Assembly: GCA_012295275.1 (NCBI GenBank)
Contig: CM022672.1
Location: 13,701,995-13,765,994, forward strand
DNA length: 64,000 bases
Reading direction: 5' to 3'
From: Chrysomallon squamiferum
Lineage: Eukaryota; Mollusca; Gastropoda; Neomphalida; Peltospiridae
Shown in pieces: positions 39,328 to 61,036 of this stretch (positions within the stretch are counted from its first letter, which is position 1; every line of letters starts with the position of its first letter). The notes beneath the pieces were generated by a model that saw only the letters and a list, made by a program, of their open reading frames with translations, did not search any database and had not been told where the DNA came from. The position numbers and the translations under genes were made by a program.

Positions 39328-39926
39328 ATTTAATTTAAAAATTCCTGAAATTCGCTCTCTCCGCATGTCAAGGATGTGTATATTACTATATATATGCATA
39401 TACTAATATAAAGATTTACGTATAAATGTGTGTGTCTGTGTGTTTGTGTATGTTTATATATATTTATATATAAACATTTTTGATACAATATCAGCACTGT
39501 AGTTGATATTACCACATTAAAATGTTCATGGCTTCAACCATGTCTTTCTTACCGAAATCACAACCAGTATGGCAATTAGCAAAGTTACAATAATTTGTTT
39601 TCCGTACTTTGACCATTACCATAGCAACCATTGTAAGGTTAATTATTTCTGTTATTACAAGACAACTACCAAGAGTATTTATTTTTTTTTTTTTTACGTA
39701 ATTAATCTTTAATAATACTTAATCATTCTCACTTTAAAGCTTAAAGATTTACTTTTTAAAACACTAAGTTCAAAACTTCAAAATTAAATATTATCTGTTA
39801 AATAAATAAATAATCATCTTTATACAAACCTTTATTTTCGCACTCGATCAGACAAAACAAACAAAACAAAACCAGAATTAAAATATAACCGAAAACAGAT
39901 CGAGATGAAGCTACGCAGTATTCCAT
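34455..39926 (-). CDS. Ly6/uPAR three-finger protein, isoform using 3' cassette B
   Basis: Predicted alternative form of the Ly6 gene that shares exons 1-2 (39830-39926, 39108-39272) and uses exons 3B (34994-35122) and 4B (34455-34588). It sums to 525 nt, 174 aa, with the same phase-1 junctions as form A, so splicing from exon 2 to 3B keeps frame. Exon 3B supplies cysteines 6-10 (VYRGCSD, DGCYKWY, WCIC, LCN). Exon 4B gives GKAKTDFEAHLPK, a Lys/Glu-rich spacer, NSSSELF and a hydrophobic end (IAFIVFGQLVSFIW), compatible with but weaker than a GPI signal. 3A and 3B differ in the loop between Cys6 and Cys7 (SDTQWGLPNPMPP in B). Whether B is spliced to exon 2, or is the remnant of a separate gene that lost its 5' exons, cannot be told from sequence. 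Confidence 0.7.
35165..35278. repeat. GT array plus 44-copy GA array upstream of cassette B
   Basis: About 10 GT units (35165-35184) followed by about 44 GA units (35191-35277). In the minus-strand Ly6 pre-mRNA this is an ~88-nt CU tract followed by a CA tract, 40-155 nt upstream of the exon 3B acceptor (35123-35124). Confidence 0.95.
36583..36588 (-). terminator. Candidate polyadenylation signal of Ly6 cassette A
   Basis: AATAAA on the minus strand (tttatt on +), about 13 nt after the cassette A stop codon. It would give cassette A its own 3' end. Confidence 0.5.
36601..39926 (-). CDS. Ly6/uPAR three-finger GPI-anchored protein, isoform using 3' cassette A
   Basis: Exons 39830-39926 (signal peptide), 39108-39272 (fingers I-II), 37167-37301 (finger III) and 36601-36719 (C-terminal anchor) sum to 516 nt, 171 aa, with all junctions phase 1. 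Residues 1-29 form a signal peptide with the hydrophobic core YILILVLFCLFCLI. The mature domain has the ten-cysteine Ly6/uPAR pattern: CFIC (40, 43), HC55, NC73, HC77, then RGC, DGC, WCIC and LCNG. N72 lies in an N-C-T sequon. The tail has NNNSGSS small residues then a hydrophobic run (FYLTIFIIIFL) ending the protein, which is a GPI-attachment signal. Family members act outside the cell as receptor or channel modulators; no partner can be inferred and nothing points to a toxin. An in-frame ATG at 40007 would add 27 residues but the shorter start gives a better signal peptide. Confidence 0.88.
37857..37891. repeat. Poly-T run (~35 nt)
   Basis: Uninterrupted T run in intron 2 of the Ly6 gene; on the transcript strand it is poly(A). 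Confidence 0.95.
38085..38366. repeat. CAA, TTTA and TTA arrays
   Basis: CAA repeats (about 38087-38125), then TTTA (about 38289-38318) grading into about 16 TTA units (to 38366), all in intron 2 of the Ly6 gene. Confidence 0.9.
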
Positions 39927-40274
39927 TTTTGAAAGTAAGTGTTTCGTTTTATTTTTCCCTATAGTTAGCGGCGTGTCACGTGACTGCGAAAGAAAGAATG
40001 CAAGCACGGGGCGCTTTTCAAAGTAGCAACAAACTGTTTAATTTTCGCTCACCCGTCCCAACAGAGTAAATTTGATTAGGCAGCCAGCTAGAGGATTCAC
40101 ATGTTGATACATCAAACAAAACGATTTGTGATGAGGCAGAAGGCGAGAAATTATTGATATTCCACGGCAGTTATATGTTGAATGAAAGGCTTCGAGCTGT
40201 TTTTGTTCTTTTTAAAATAAAGTTCTTGCAGGCCTTAAATATTAAGAAGTCTGGAGAAATAAAAGAAATTGTCG

Positions 40275-40276
<2 letters not shown>

Positions 40277-40358
<82 letters not shown>
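40277..40358. repeat. CT dinucleotide array (~40 copies)
   Basis: Perfect CT repeat about 350 bp upstream of the minus-strand Ly6 start codon (GA on its sense strand). Confidence 0.97.
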
Positions 40359-40360
<2 letters not shown>

Positions 40361-40722
40361 TTTCTGTGTATTTCTGATGTGCAGATATATTAGACAAGCA
40401 TACAGATATGTAGGTGTGTGGACTGACAAACAAATGAACACAGAAATCTAAGGATATATCAATATAGAAACAACAGTTAAATTGTCAAATGGAATGGGTA
40501 CTTCTCCCATTTTTCCAGTCTAATTCTTTTCTATTAAAAAGTGAAACCCTTGTCAGCTAGGAAAACGATTTTTTCCTTAAAATTTCAGATCTGCCGCCGA
40601 ATCTTTAAATATAATAACCGAATGTAAATGTATTTTAATCACGGACGTCAGTTAAATCACACTCAGTAACTGATTCACTTCTCTTACAGTTGTTGTTCAT
40701 TTTATTTCACTACTTTTCTTCT

Positions 40723-40754
<32 letters not shown>

Positions 40755-41014
40755 TCTTGAAGGTTTTCTCAGCTAAAGACTATTTCCTCCACAGAAAATA
40801 TTGCACGGTATATCGTAAACGAAGCTGAATAAGAGACGCGAAAATGGTATTTTGAAACTTTCACACGCTGAAAAAAAAAAAAAAAAATTGTTTTCTAAAA
40901 CATTTATATTGTTCTTTGTTAACTGTTTGTGTTAGGCTTTTTGATACCTGTCCAAAACGGTGTTCCTGTCACTTTTCAAATACAGGTTAAAAAAGAAGAA
41001 GAAAAAACAGGAGA

Positions 41015-41620
41015 TAAGTTATACTGAACAGATAAAATAAGGTTGGTGAAATGATGGTTTCAAGGTATACTGAACAAGCAAAATTATGTTTGTTTGAAAT
41101 GATAGTTTTCGAATTATACTGAATAAACAAAATTAGCCTAAGTGAAATGACAGTATGAAAGGGATAATGAGGGGATAAACAACAACAAAACACAACAGGT
41201 TTTGTTACAATGATAACAGGCAAAAACAAAATTAGGTTATTATACTGAACATATAAAATCAATCTGTACTTAAAATGATAGCAGATATATTATCTGAATA
41301 AACAAAATCAAATTTGTTTGAAATGGCAGCAGTAAAAATATACTCAACAAACAAAATAAGGTTTTGTTAAACTGATACTAAACAAATTACACTGAACAAA
41401 AAGAAAGTCATCTACTATTTAAAAATAATACTGATAATAATAATCTGTACTTGAAATGATAGCAAATATATTATCTGAATAAAAAAAATCATATTTGTTT
41501 GAAATGACAGCAGTAAAAATATACTGAACAAACAAAATAAGGTTTTGTTAAACTGATACTACGCAAATTACACTGAACAAAAAGAATGTCATCTACTATT
41601 TAAAAATAATACTGTAATAT
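41015..41620. repeat. Tandem repeats with ~55-bp and ~181-bp periods
   Basis: Shorter units with core atactgaacaaacaaaatta and gaaatgatagcag occupy 41015-41260. They are followed by two near-identical ~180-bp units (41261-41441 and 41442-41617), each running from aatctgtactt to taaaaataatactg. Confidence 0.85.
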
Positions 41621-42509
41621 CACCACGGCTAACAACATCAACAACAACATTATAAATAGCAATAACATTCGGAAAACAGATTTAAAGGTCTAAACAAACA
41701 AATAATAAAAAAAGAGATTTATCTTTCGACAAAATTAAAAACATTTTATTTATTTATTTATATCGAAATGATAATACAGGGTGTTTTGGCTATGCAAATA
41801 TATAGTCAACATTATTTGACATAACATTATTAGTTCAGAGTTAAATACTGACGCTATATTTAGACTGGTATCGGATGTAACGTCGGCTGACTCATGACGT
41901 TGTCAGACAAGTTTCGGTTAAATACCCAGACGCGGAAATTTGACGTGCGCACTTTTATTTTCAAGTCTATTTGTTTGTTTTGCAAAGAATGTTTGTTCCT
42001 TTACTGGATTAGAAGAGTTTAGATCGAAAATCCGTCTTTAAAACAAAGCCAGAGATAAATAATGAGCGGCATTAAAAATTACTTAATCTCTTTTTAACAA
42101 ATTCTGTTTATATTTTTTGGTATAATGAACATGAGATGATGATGGTAAAGTAAGATATGTAATAACAATAACAAAACATTAAAAATAAATAAATTAATTA
42201 ATTTGAAAAAAAAAAAAAAAAAAAAATAAAAATTAATAATGATAATTCTTTCAGTTATTTAATTATCTGTCTTAAATTATTTTCTGGTTTTAATTCCCTC
42301 CTTTCAACAACGCTCCTCTGTCCTCGGCAATCAAAACGTGATTAATATCATTTAAAAAAAAAAAAAAAGAGACAAAAATCGATTATTTACTTGCACACGA
42401 TGAATGTTGTTTTTTGTCTTCCGTTCCACTTCGTCAATATCCGCACTATGGGTAAGAAAATCCGTGTGTCAACGAAGACGTTTAAAGTGGAGAGGAAAGA
42501 AAAAGAACC

Positions 42510-43306
42510 ATGAAGACTGAATATTTCTCTTTAGGAATGTTTTTGCTCTCCGTTTTAGGACTTCAAAGGGGTGAGTAAATGTAGGTTATTTTATCAGCTG
42601 CAAAAGAATATGCATTCTCACTTCATTGTTCTTTTTTTTACTCTTTGCGTAACCCAAGTGTTCGGTCATTATAAAAATACTGAATGAAGAACACAGGACG
42701 TCTTTTTCAAGTTTTAGCTAGCTTTCATTTTGTTGTTTTTATTATAAATTCTTCTTTCTCCTTTATCGTGGTTTTTTTTTTTTCTGTTTTATTTCTTTCT
42801 GTTTTTTAATTATTTTATAATTTTTATTAATATTTTTTTTTTTTTTTTTATTATATTTTCTTATAAATTCTTCTTTTTCACAACTTTTTTCTTCTTCTTT
42901 ATTAGTACTTTTTTAATCATTTCTTTTTGTGCCCAAAAACGTGTTCGACACTGAAAATTTCTGTAAACGAATAAAATATTTATATTACACCTGGAAGTAG
43001 TTTAAAAACTTTCAGTTATATTCAAGATTTGATTATTGTACTGTACAGCATTTAACAAAGACAATAATTTATAATGTATTTCAGTAGCCATATAATCAGG
43101 GCTGTATTAACCCATAGCCGGGCCCCTAAATTTTCAGATATATCAGGCCCTCTCCAGAATGCAAATTGCCTTTACTTGGAGACCTGCAATCATTGCCTCA
43201 GCAAAAAAAAAAAAAAAAAAATAAAATTAATAATATTAATGATAATAAAAATGATAAATAAATGAGGCAATGATTCCTGAGACCTAGGGCGCAGGAATCA
43301 TTGCCT

Positions 43307-43341
<35 letters not shown>

Positions 43342-43357
43342 ATAATAATAAAAATGA

Positions 43358-43409
<52 letters not shown>

Positions 43410-45049
43410 AATGTTGTTGCTTTTGGACCTTTTGTTTCTGTTTTAATTGTTTTTTTTTTTCAAAAGAAGAATTTACAACAAAGAAAATAATATTTTATTG
43501 CCTGTCATATTTGGTAGAAATATACAATTTAAAAAGAATAAATACAGCTATATCATAGTTTGTATTATAAGGCAGCATGAGTCAGGGAAACAAAATGTAC
43601 ACGGGCGTGTATGTGTTTATATAGGAACGCCTGTTGTATATTCAAACTATGGGCTTTGTAGACTAATATAGGAAAACACTTAAAGACAGCTACACGTTTC
43701 AAATATATATCTTTGTTATATATTTTAGATTTGCATGCCTTGCTCTGTCGTAAACACATCTATGGATGTTGAAACCTTCGAGGAAAGGATACGTTTATTT
43801 AAATGCGTACATCTTTGATACTGAACGCAATTTAATATGTGATGCCTATTTTCATTTAGTCTGAAAACATAAAAAGAGGAGACCCCTGTTACCAGCAGTC
43901 AAAGTTCAGATATTTATTTTCTTAGTTAGTAATACAGTAGGATGCTTGAACATAACTTTATAAAAAGGTCGAATCGCTTTTAAATATCTTTTAATTTTTG
44001 TCGTTGCAGTTGAAGCCGTCAAATGTTTTGTCTGCGACAACGGCGATGCTGTGAAACCCAATTTCAGTTGTCCCGCAGAGGGCAAAGTCAGTTTTCAAAC
44101 AACAAAAGTTCAGGAATGCGACGGGAAATGTTACATCAGAACAAGGCACGGTCACGGGAAAGGAGGAGGTAATGTATTAATTATGTCACAGTGAAAATGA
44201 CTATGCTCATTTCCATTACAGATTATATAATACAGAAATATAATACAAACCCACAATCAGGAATCCTTTTAGTTTCAGAATGCCCGATATGAAAAGGTCA
44301 GCCTGTACTCATTTTCTTATAATCTCTCAGATTTGTTTCTACCGTTTTATAGTGATGGATTCCACAACTTTTTATACATTTTAACGGCATTTTTTTTTTA
44401 TAGATAATACTATGGTTCAAGCATGTCAACGTCTGTTCATCATACAGTTAACTATATATGTTAATGATGGTTTGATCACAACGCTTACTTCTGTCATACC
44501 GCAGTAGAATAATCTTGAATGAAATCGAAGAAATGATTTATTCTTTAATACGTCAGTGGGATCAAGTAGTATAGCGTCGGTTCACTGAGCTGTGTTTTAT
44601 TCTATCAAACATTCGTTACAGTATGTGTTTTAATACTGGTGTAACAAAGACCCTTGTTACAAATCAGGTTTCCTCTCGTTGTAAGACGGTGCTTAACCAT
44701 GTGTGCGACGCCATTAAAAGTAAAATGAAATGTGATTAATGTATCATTAAATGAAACATTTCCTTCTTACATCCCTTCGATACCTTTGATATTAAACAAC
44801 ACTAAATTTAATTTATATCTTAAAATTTAAAATACATACGCGAAAGCACATACGCACGATGAATAAAATAAATAATACATTCAGATTATTTCCCTTTCAG
44901 CCGTAGTTCAGAGAGGCTGCCTGCCAACGTCTTGGTTACGGACCTTCATTAAGGATGGATGTGACGTCCTCAACAGCGACATCTGGTGCTTCTGTAACAC
45001 TGATGGCTGTAATGGCAAACGACTTGGAGAATGGTTTCCAATGAACTAA
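42510..45049 (+). CDS. Secreted Ly6/uPAR three-finger protein
   Basis: Exons 42510-42570, 44010-44165 and 44901-45049 sum to 366 nt, 121 aa. Residues 1 to about 23 are a signal peptide (YFSLGMFLLSVLGLQR core). The mature domain begins at VKCFVCDNGD and has ten cysteines in the same spacing as the neighbouring Ly6 gene: CFVC, SC, EC, KC, RGC, DGC, WCFC, GCNG. Exon phases (1 and 1) match exons 1-3 of that gene, so the two are paralogues arranged head to head. Here exon 3 runs on into a short tail (KRLGEWFPMN) and stop instead of splicing to an anchor exon, so the product should be secreted and not GPI-linked. Ligand unknown; no sign of a toxin role. Confidence 0.9.
43095..43410. mobile_element. 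Possible degraded mobile-element fragment with A-rich tails
   Basis: Within intron 1 of the secreted Ly6 gene, a locally GC-richer patch (cagggctgtattaacccata, gccgggcccctaaatt) precedes aatcattgcctcagc + A-run at about 43188. The same aatcattgcctcagc + A-run recurs at about 43296, and an inverted copy (gaggcaatgattcctga) lies between. The composition differs sharply from the surroundings. Ends with an AAAT array (43353-43407). Family not identified. Confidence 0.45.
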
Positions 45050-45075
45050 TTACATATGAAATTTGAGCTAAAAGG

Positions 45076-45081
45076 AATAAA
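45076..45081 (+). terminator. Candidate polyadenylation signal, secreted Ly6 gene
   Basis: AATAAA 27 nt downstream of the stop codon at 45047-45049. Confidence 0.55.
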
Positions 45082-46664
45082 ATAATTTTACAGTGGACAC
45101 GGACTGAACAGATTCACTTAAACAGTTTCAGTTTATAACGTGTTCACAGATTACATTCTTTTAGTACTTTGTGTGGAACTGAAAATATAGATTTTTTTTT
45201 TTTTTTTTTTTTTAAAGTTAAATTTTTTTTTTTTTTTAAATTATTGTTTTTTTAATTACAAAGTTTAAGAAATCTCGTTACATTTTTGTTTTTCTGAGAC
45301 ATCAGTATGCCAGCCATTTTGGATACTTAACAAGGGAGACTACTAAATGCCATTTTTCTAATATCTCGGCACGAAAATAACTTACGGTCGTGATTCTGTA
45401 GGCATAGAATATAACATATACACTTTCCCAAGCTTGTTGTTGATTGCTATTTAGAACATTTCAAGTTATAATTTAAGATTACATCAACCAGTAGGTAGAT
45501 TATAATTATGGAGAAGGCAAACGAAACATGTTCTAAGAATCCTAATGAGGAAATTCTTTCAATCATAGATATATCACATTAAATTAATACATTGTTGACA
45601 ATTAAAACTGTTTAAATAATAAAGTTTACCGCAATTACTTTGTGTTAGATTTGTTTCGTTGAAGGTACATAAATCTGCGGATTTGCGCATTGTAAAAATA
45701 AAGGGCTTAATATCACAAGACACTAAATTGGTACAACTGTATGTTGCATTCATTCATTTAGTTACAGATCAGTTGTAGAAATTATGTAACTGCATACAAG
45801 TTAACACCAGCATTTCAAATACAAATGAAATCGTTTTAACAAATTACGCCTTGGGTGGAAAAAAAAAAAAAAAAAAAAAAAAAGAGATGTTAGTTTCTGA
45901 AAAGCGTTTTTATATAATTTGGTCGCAGTATTCAATTCAGATACATTTAAGTGTTTCATTCATAAAATTAATGGCAGCGAGGCGTAATTTTGCCCGTTCA
46001 TACTTAAATTCGACTGGGCAGTCCACTGTGGTACTGAATTGTAATATCTAGTATGTATATGAAAGAAAGAAAGAAAGAAGGAAAAAAAAACAACAACCCC
46101 AAAACAATACAAAAATATCGTTTTGTTAAAGGTAGAAAATGCTATTACTTGTGGAATAAACGTTGAATTCATTGCTACTATGTATTTTTTTTTTTTTTTT
46201 TTAAATTTCATTGCTTAACATAACTTCATCACTTTATTCCTGTTTTGTCATTACTAAATGTTTAAAAACTGTAATTTTCTTTCTTATCCAACCCCAACGT
46301 GACTCCATATGCACTGTATTCCATTAGCAAAATAACACGCATACAGACATTTCAATAAATAAATTTAAAAAAACAACAACCAAAAAACAAAGAACAAACA
46401 AGGAATTTAATAGCTTAATTATTTATTGCTTACCCCTTTTGAATTCACGAGTCTTTCAGTCATTAACAAGAAAGAAAAGATTGGACAAAATCATCATTCT
46501 GTAGTTTCACTGCTGAATATTAGTATAAAACCAAACCAATGAGATTTATGTTTACTTTTATATCTGCATGAAAACAATTTATGTCTTTGTTATCTAACAT
46601 GCTTTAATGTAATAAAAATTATATGAATAATATATATATATATATTATGATGTTTCTATAAATC

Positions 46665-46695
<31 letters not shown>

Positions 46696-47830
46696 AAAAC
46701 CCCCTCAAGTTCTGCCTTGAAAATAAATTTTAAAAATAATGCCATATATTATCAAGCAGTTGTCTGATCTCTAAACAGTTTGCAAGACTATAATACATGC
46801 TTTTATCTGTATGTGTGTGTGTGTGACACTATATGTCTATATCTGTGAATAAACAACTGATAAAATCTTACTAGCATTCGCATCATATAACTGTTTGTTT
46901 TCCAATTTGAGAAAAATTCCTTGCTATAAAAATTTGACGTTTCATTAGATTTTTAATTACCTTTGTAGGTAAAATAACGAAGACTTAAACATTTTAACAC
47001 AAAAAAAGACTTGTTATTATACACTACCAGACCAATAACAGAACAATCTAATTTAAACAGCTACAAAAAAAAAAAAAAAAAAAACACAAAAAATCTAAAT
47101 TTAACAATAACCCAGAGGAAAACAAACAAGAAACATACAAATTAAAACAAGCATTACAGCAAACAGATCATCTATATAAATATTTAGAAATTTGCATTGT
47201 AAGATATTAAGTAAATATATATATATTTTTTTCTATGTACATCTTTCTCATTAAACAAACAAGTATAACACATTTTAATTATATTTAAGGTGGTTTGTAT
47301 TTACTTTATACTGGTTTTATGTAGGCTAATGAAAAATCAGAAGTTGTATATGCTGACAACCAAGTCTATTATAAACAATTCATTTCTTGATATTTTGCAG
47401 AATGTGTTGAGAATTTTAAAAATTCTGTTTGTTTTAAATGCAAGATAAATATATGTACATAAAGATTATAGCTCCAAAAATGCTTCTATTTTAAATATAT
47501 ATATTGCAACTGAATGAAACCATTAAGAAAGATTCTTCACATATAAAAAGATTTGTAAATTCAATGCTCTGTATTTTAAATATATATATATATATATTTA
47601 TATATATTGCAGTGTGTAATAACAAAATGAATTTAAGAAATGTTTGTTTTAAATGAAACTGTTTAACAAAGGCAAATGTACGTAGTTAAAAACATTTCAG
47701 CTCAAAACACGTTTTGTAAATTCAGAGCTGTTTATTTTAAATACATTAACAAAAATTATTCTTCATCTATGGACCAGCCTTTTGGTTTATATACAATATA
47801 TATTTGTACATAAACTTTCCAAATTATACA

Positions 47831-47836
47831 TTTATT
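47831..47836 (-). terminator. Candidate ABCF1 polyadenylation signal
   Basis: AATAAA on the minus strand (tttatt on +), about 115 nt after the ABCF1 stop, in a run of similar hexamers. Confidence 0.45.
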
Positions 47837-47950
47837 TTATTTTATTTTATTTTTTTATAAAACTTTTACATCAAACAGATTTTCTTGAATTTTTTTTATA
47901 TTTTGAAGTTCAGTCTATAAATTGTTTTAAAGGTTTTTATAATCGTGAGA

Positions 47951-58740
<10,790 letters not shown>

Positions 58741-58930
58741 TTTGGTGTTTCCTCTAGTCAATAAGTAAAAAGAATAATAAAGAACAACAAAACACAAACA
58801 ATTTTTAGCCGATCACACATGTTAGTCCGGTGTAACTGATTTTAAATATCTTTTGTCAGAATGTTTTAGCGCATGTTTAAATGTCTCGTACTACTTCGTG
58901 AAAATGAATAATGGGGACACAGCAACATTA

Positions 58931-58963
<33 letters not shown>

Positions 58964-59157
58964 TCATTATAAATAAAAATAATTAAAGTGCAACAAAACA
59001 AATATATAACAAAAGAAAGAAACCTACAATAATTATATTCAATATGATATTGATAAAACAAAAAATGCAATTCTTTTATGTATTTGGGGATTGCTACAAA
59101 AAAATGCACCAAGAACTCATTGATGTGTCTCTTATCATAAGCGAAGTGATTTCTCTA

Positions 59158-59200
<43 letters not shown>

Positions 59201-59629
59201 TATATAGCAGCAATCCTTTTGTTTTATATGAATCTGAAAGAAGAGGACAGCTAATACATTTTACATGCTATTTTCTATCATTTATCAGACATTTATAATA
59301 ACATTTTCAAAAACAAAAACTAATATTATACATAAGCAAAATTCGATTAATATTAAACACATTTTAGGTGAAATATTCCTGACAAACAATTAAATTTACA
59401 TACGAAAATATTTTACTTTGTAGAAAATATTTGAATAGGCATAATATTAAACAACACCGCTTTGAGTTTGCCCATTAGAGTTGTCTTCTCGTGCTGTTCT
59501 CCTGCTTGATTGGTGTATAGACGACCAATTACTAGAGAACTCACTTCCTCAATCAAATATGTGATTTTTGTTTTCTTCTGTTTTCTCTCTTTTATAAGTG
59601 CACATAGATTGAAGGGATCCTATCCTTTA

Positions 59630-59676
<47 letters not shown>

Positions 59677-61036
59677 TTTGAGTAATTATTTAAAAATAAA
59701 AGGAATGATCAGTTCTGATGAGAGTAGTTAAAAACGTCAATAAAATGAAAGAAAGTAGAAGATAAAAGTGGAAATAACTCTATAAGATCATTATATATTA
59801 AATATTATTTAAGTGTTTTCATATTTCTACAAAGCATACACTTGCCCATTAGTAAGGCCTAAGGGCATTGCATACTACATAGGTTTTACATTACTGATTA
59901 CGGTTACCTAAGTAACACAAGCTGAATCAAATAAACAAATAGTGAAATACATAAAAAATAATCTTAAGGTTGCGAATAATCATTGAATTTAGATTTCTTT
60001 CTTTCTTTAAATCAAACAAATACATTAATGAAATCAGTAAGTTTAATACTCGTTAGACACTGTATATAGGAACATCTTGATTTTATTGGTAAATGTTTAC
60101 ATCGGATGCTGCGCTGCGCCATTTAAAGATGGATTATCCAATCGGCGTGTATTTCTTATATCGTTTTGGATGTGCGATCTAACTTTTTTTTATTATATTG
60201 ATAATACTCTTCGGAAAGCTGATTTGTACAAATTGTAGTTAAAATAATCCAGACAGTGTATCTTTTTATCGCTCTTATCTATTAAAACAGTGCACTCGTT
60301 TTTAAGCACTTAACTCTTTGAAATATCACATTTGATTCAATGGAAAATTATAAGTATGTGATCGCAGCAGGTGGTTAAACTGGTTTCAAAACGTTTGTCA
60401 AAGTTGATAATGAATAGTAGTTGTAATAACATTAACACTTATTTACTTTTTCATAATCATGTGTTTTACAGTATTATGGTTATAAGTAATAATAAAGGCC
60501 ATGTCTTCCAATTTTAAAGCTAACTCTGTTAGATTTTGTTATCAGTATTTGATGGTTTTATTTATGTAAGTTCATATAATATATTAGTCACCAAGTGCCA
60601 TTTTTAGTAAATTTGTAATTGTCTTAAATAACGAATGTAATGTTACTAATAAACTAGTGGAAAGCATTAAGTCTAAACCTTTTAATTTGTAGAAACTGGA
60701 GTTTTAACTTAAAGATTTGTGAATCTTAAAGATCAGATATGTGAACGTTACTACATTAATATTACACATTTTTAGGTATTATTTATATTATTTGAGTAAT
60801 GGATTCAAATATTTATTACAAACAGTAGTATATTTAGAGTTTAAATTCAAAAATAAGTCATAAGAATCTAGAACAACAACAACAAAAAACAAAAACACAA
60901 ATGGGTTTTATATTATTAATTTGATATTAAACTTAAGATTAATCTGGATCTGACAGTTTAATTATATTTGTACAGTATCGTCATACATTTTTATTCTAAT
61001 TTTAATCTCTTGTTTTTTTTTAATAAATGCAGTAAT
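58741..61036. other. Intergenic between ABCF1 and the ankyrin/SOCS-box gene
   Basis: Divergent 2.3-kb region containing both promoters and at least one non-coding 5' exon for the ankyrin gene, whose first coding exon begins at an acceptor (tgcag at 61028-61032). Three AAT/ATT trinucleotide arrays lie at about 58930-58962, 59158-59199 and 59631-59677. The poly-Asn and poly-Leu ORFs there are artefacts. A relatively GC-rich patch with tgctgcgctgcgcc near 60110 is a plausible promoter position but nothing firm can be said. Confidence 0.6.

Larger units (their letters stand above)
39927..42509. other. Intergenic between two divergent Ly6 genes
   Basis: Holds the promoters of both Ly6 genes. Contains a ~40-copy CT array (about 40277-40358), a T-rich run (40725-40758), a tandem-repeat block (about 41015-41620) and A runs near 42207 and 42355. 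No further exon was recognised; ORFs across the CT array are artefacts. Confidence 0.7.
45050..47950. other. Convergent intergenic, no gene seen
   Basis: Between the secreted Ly6 gene and ABCF1, which converge. Contains homopolymer runs (T 45190-45240, A 45859-45884, A 46663-46694, A about 47063), TA runs and a loosely repeated tttaaatatatat/gtttgttttaaatg segment (about 47400-47760). ABCF1 3' UTR is expected at its upper end. No coding exon was recognised. Confidence 0.7.

Noticed and set aside
39927-40007. 27-residue N-terminal extension of the minus-strand Ly6 gene
   Set aside because: It would bury the signal peptide; the ATG at 39926 gives a normal one.
58891-59731. ORFs with poly-Asn and poly-Leu runs
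   Set aside because: They are products of AAT/ATT microsatellites in an intergenic region without splice or homology support.
60968-61036. Upstream in-frame start for the ankyrin/SOCS-box protein
   Set aside because: The extension (low-complexity Phe/Asn/Leu) is the polypyrimidine region of an intron ending in tgcag at 61032; the ATG at 61037 is better.
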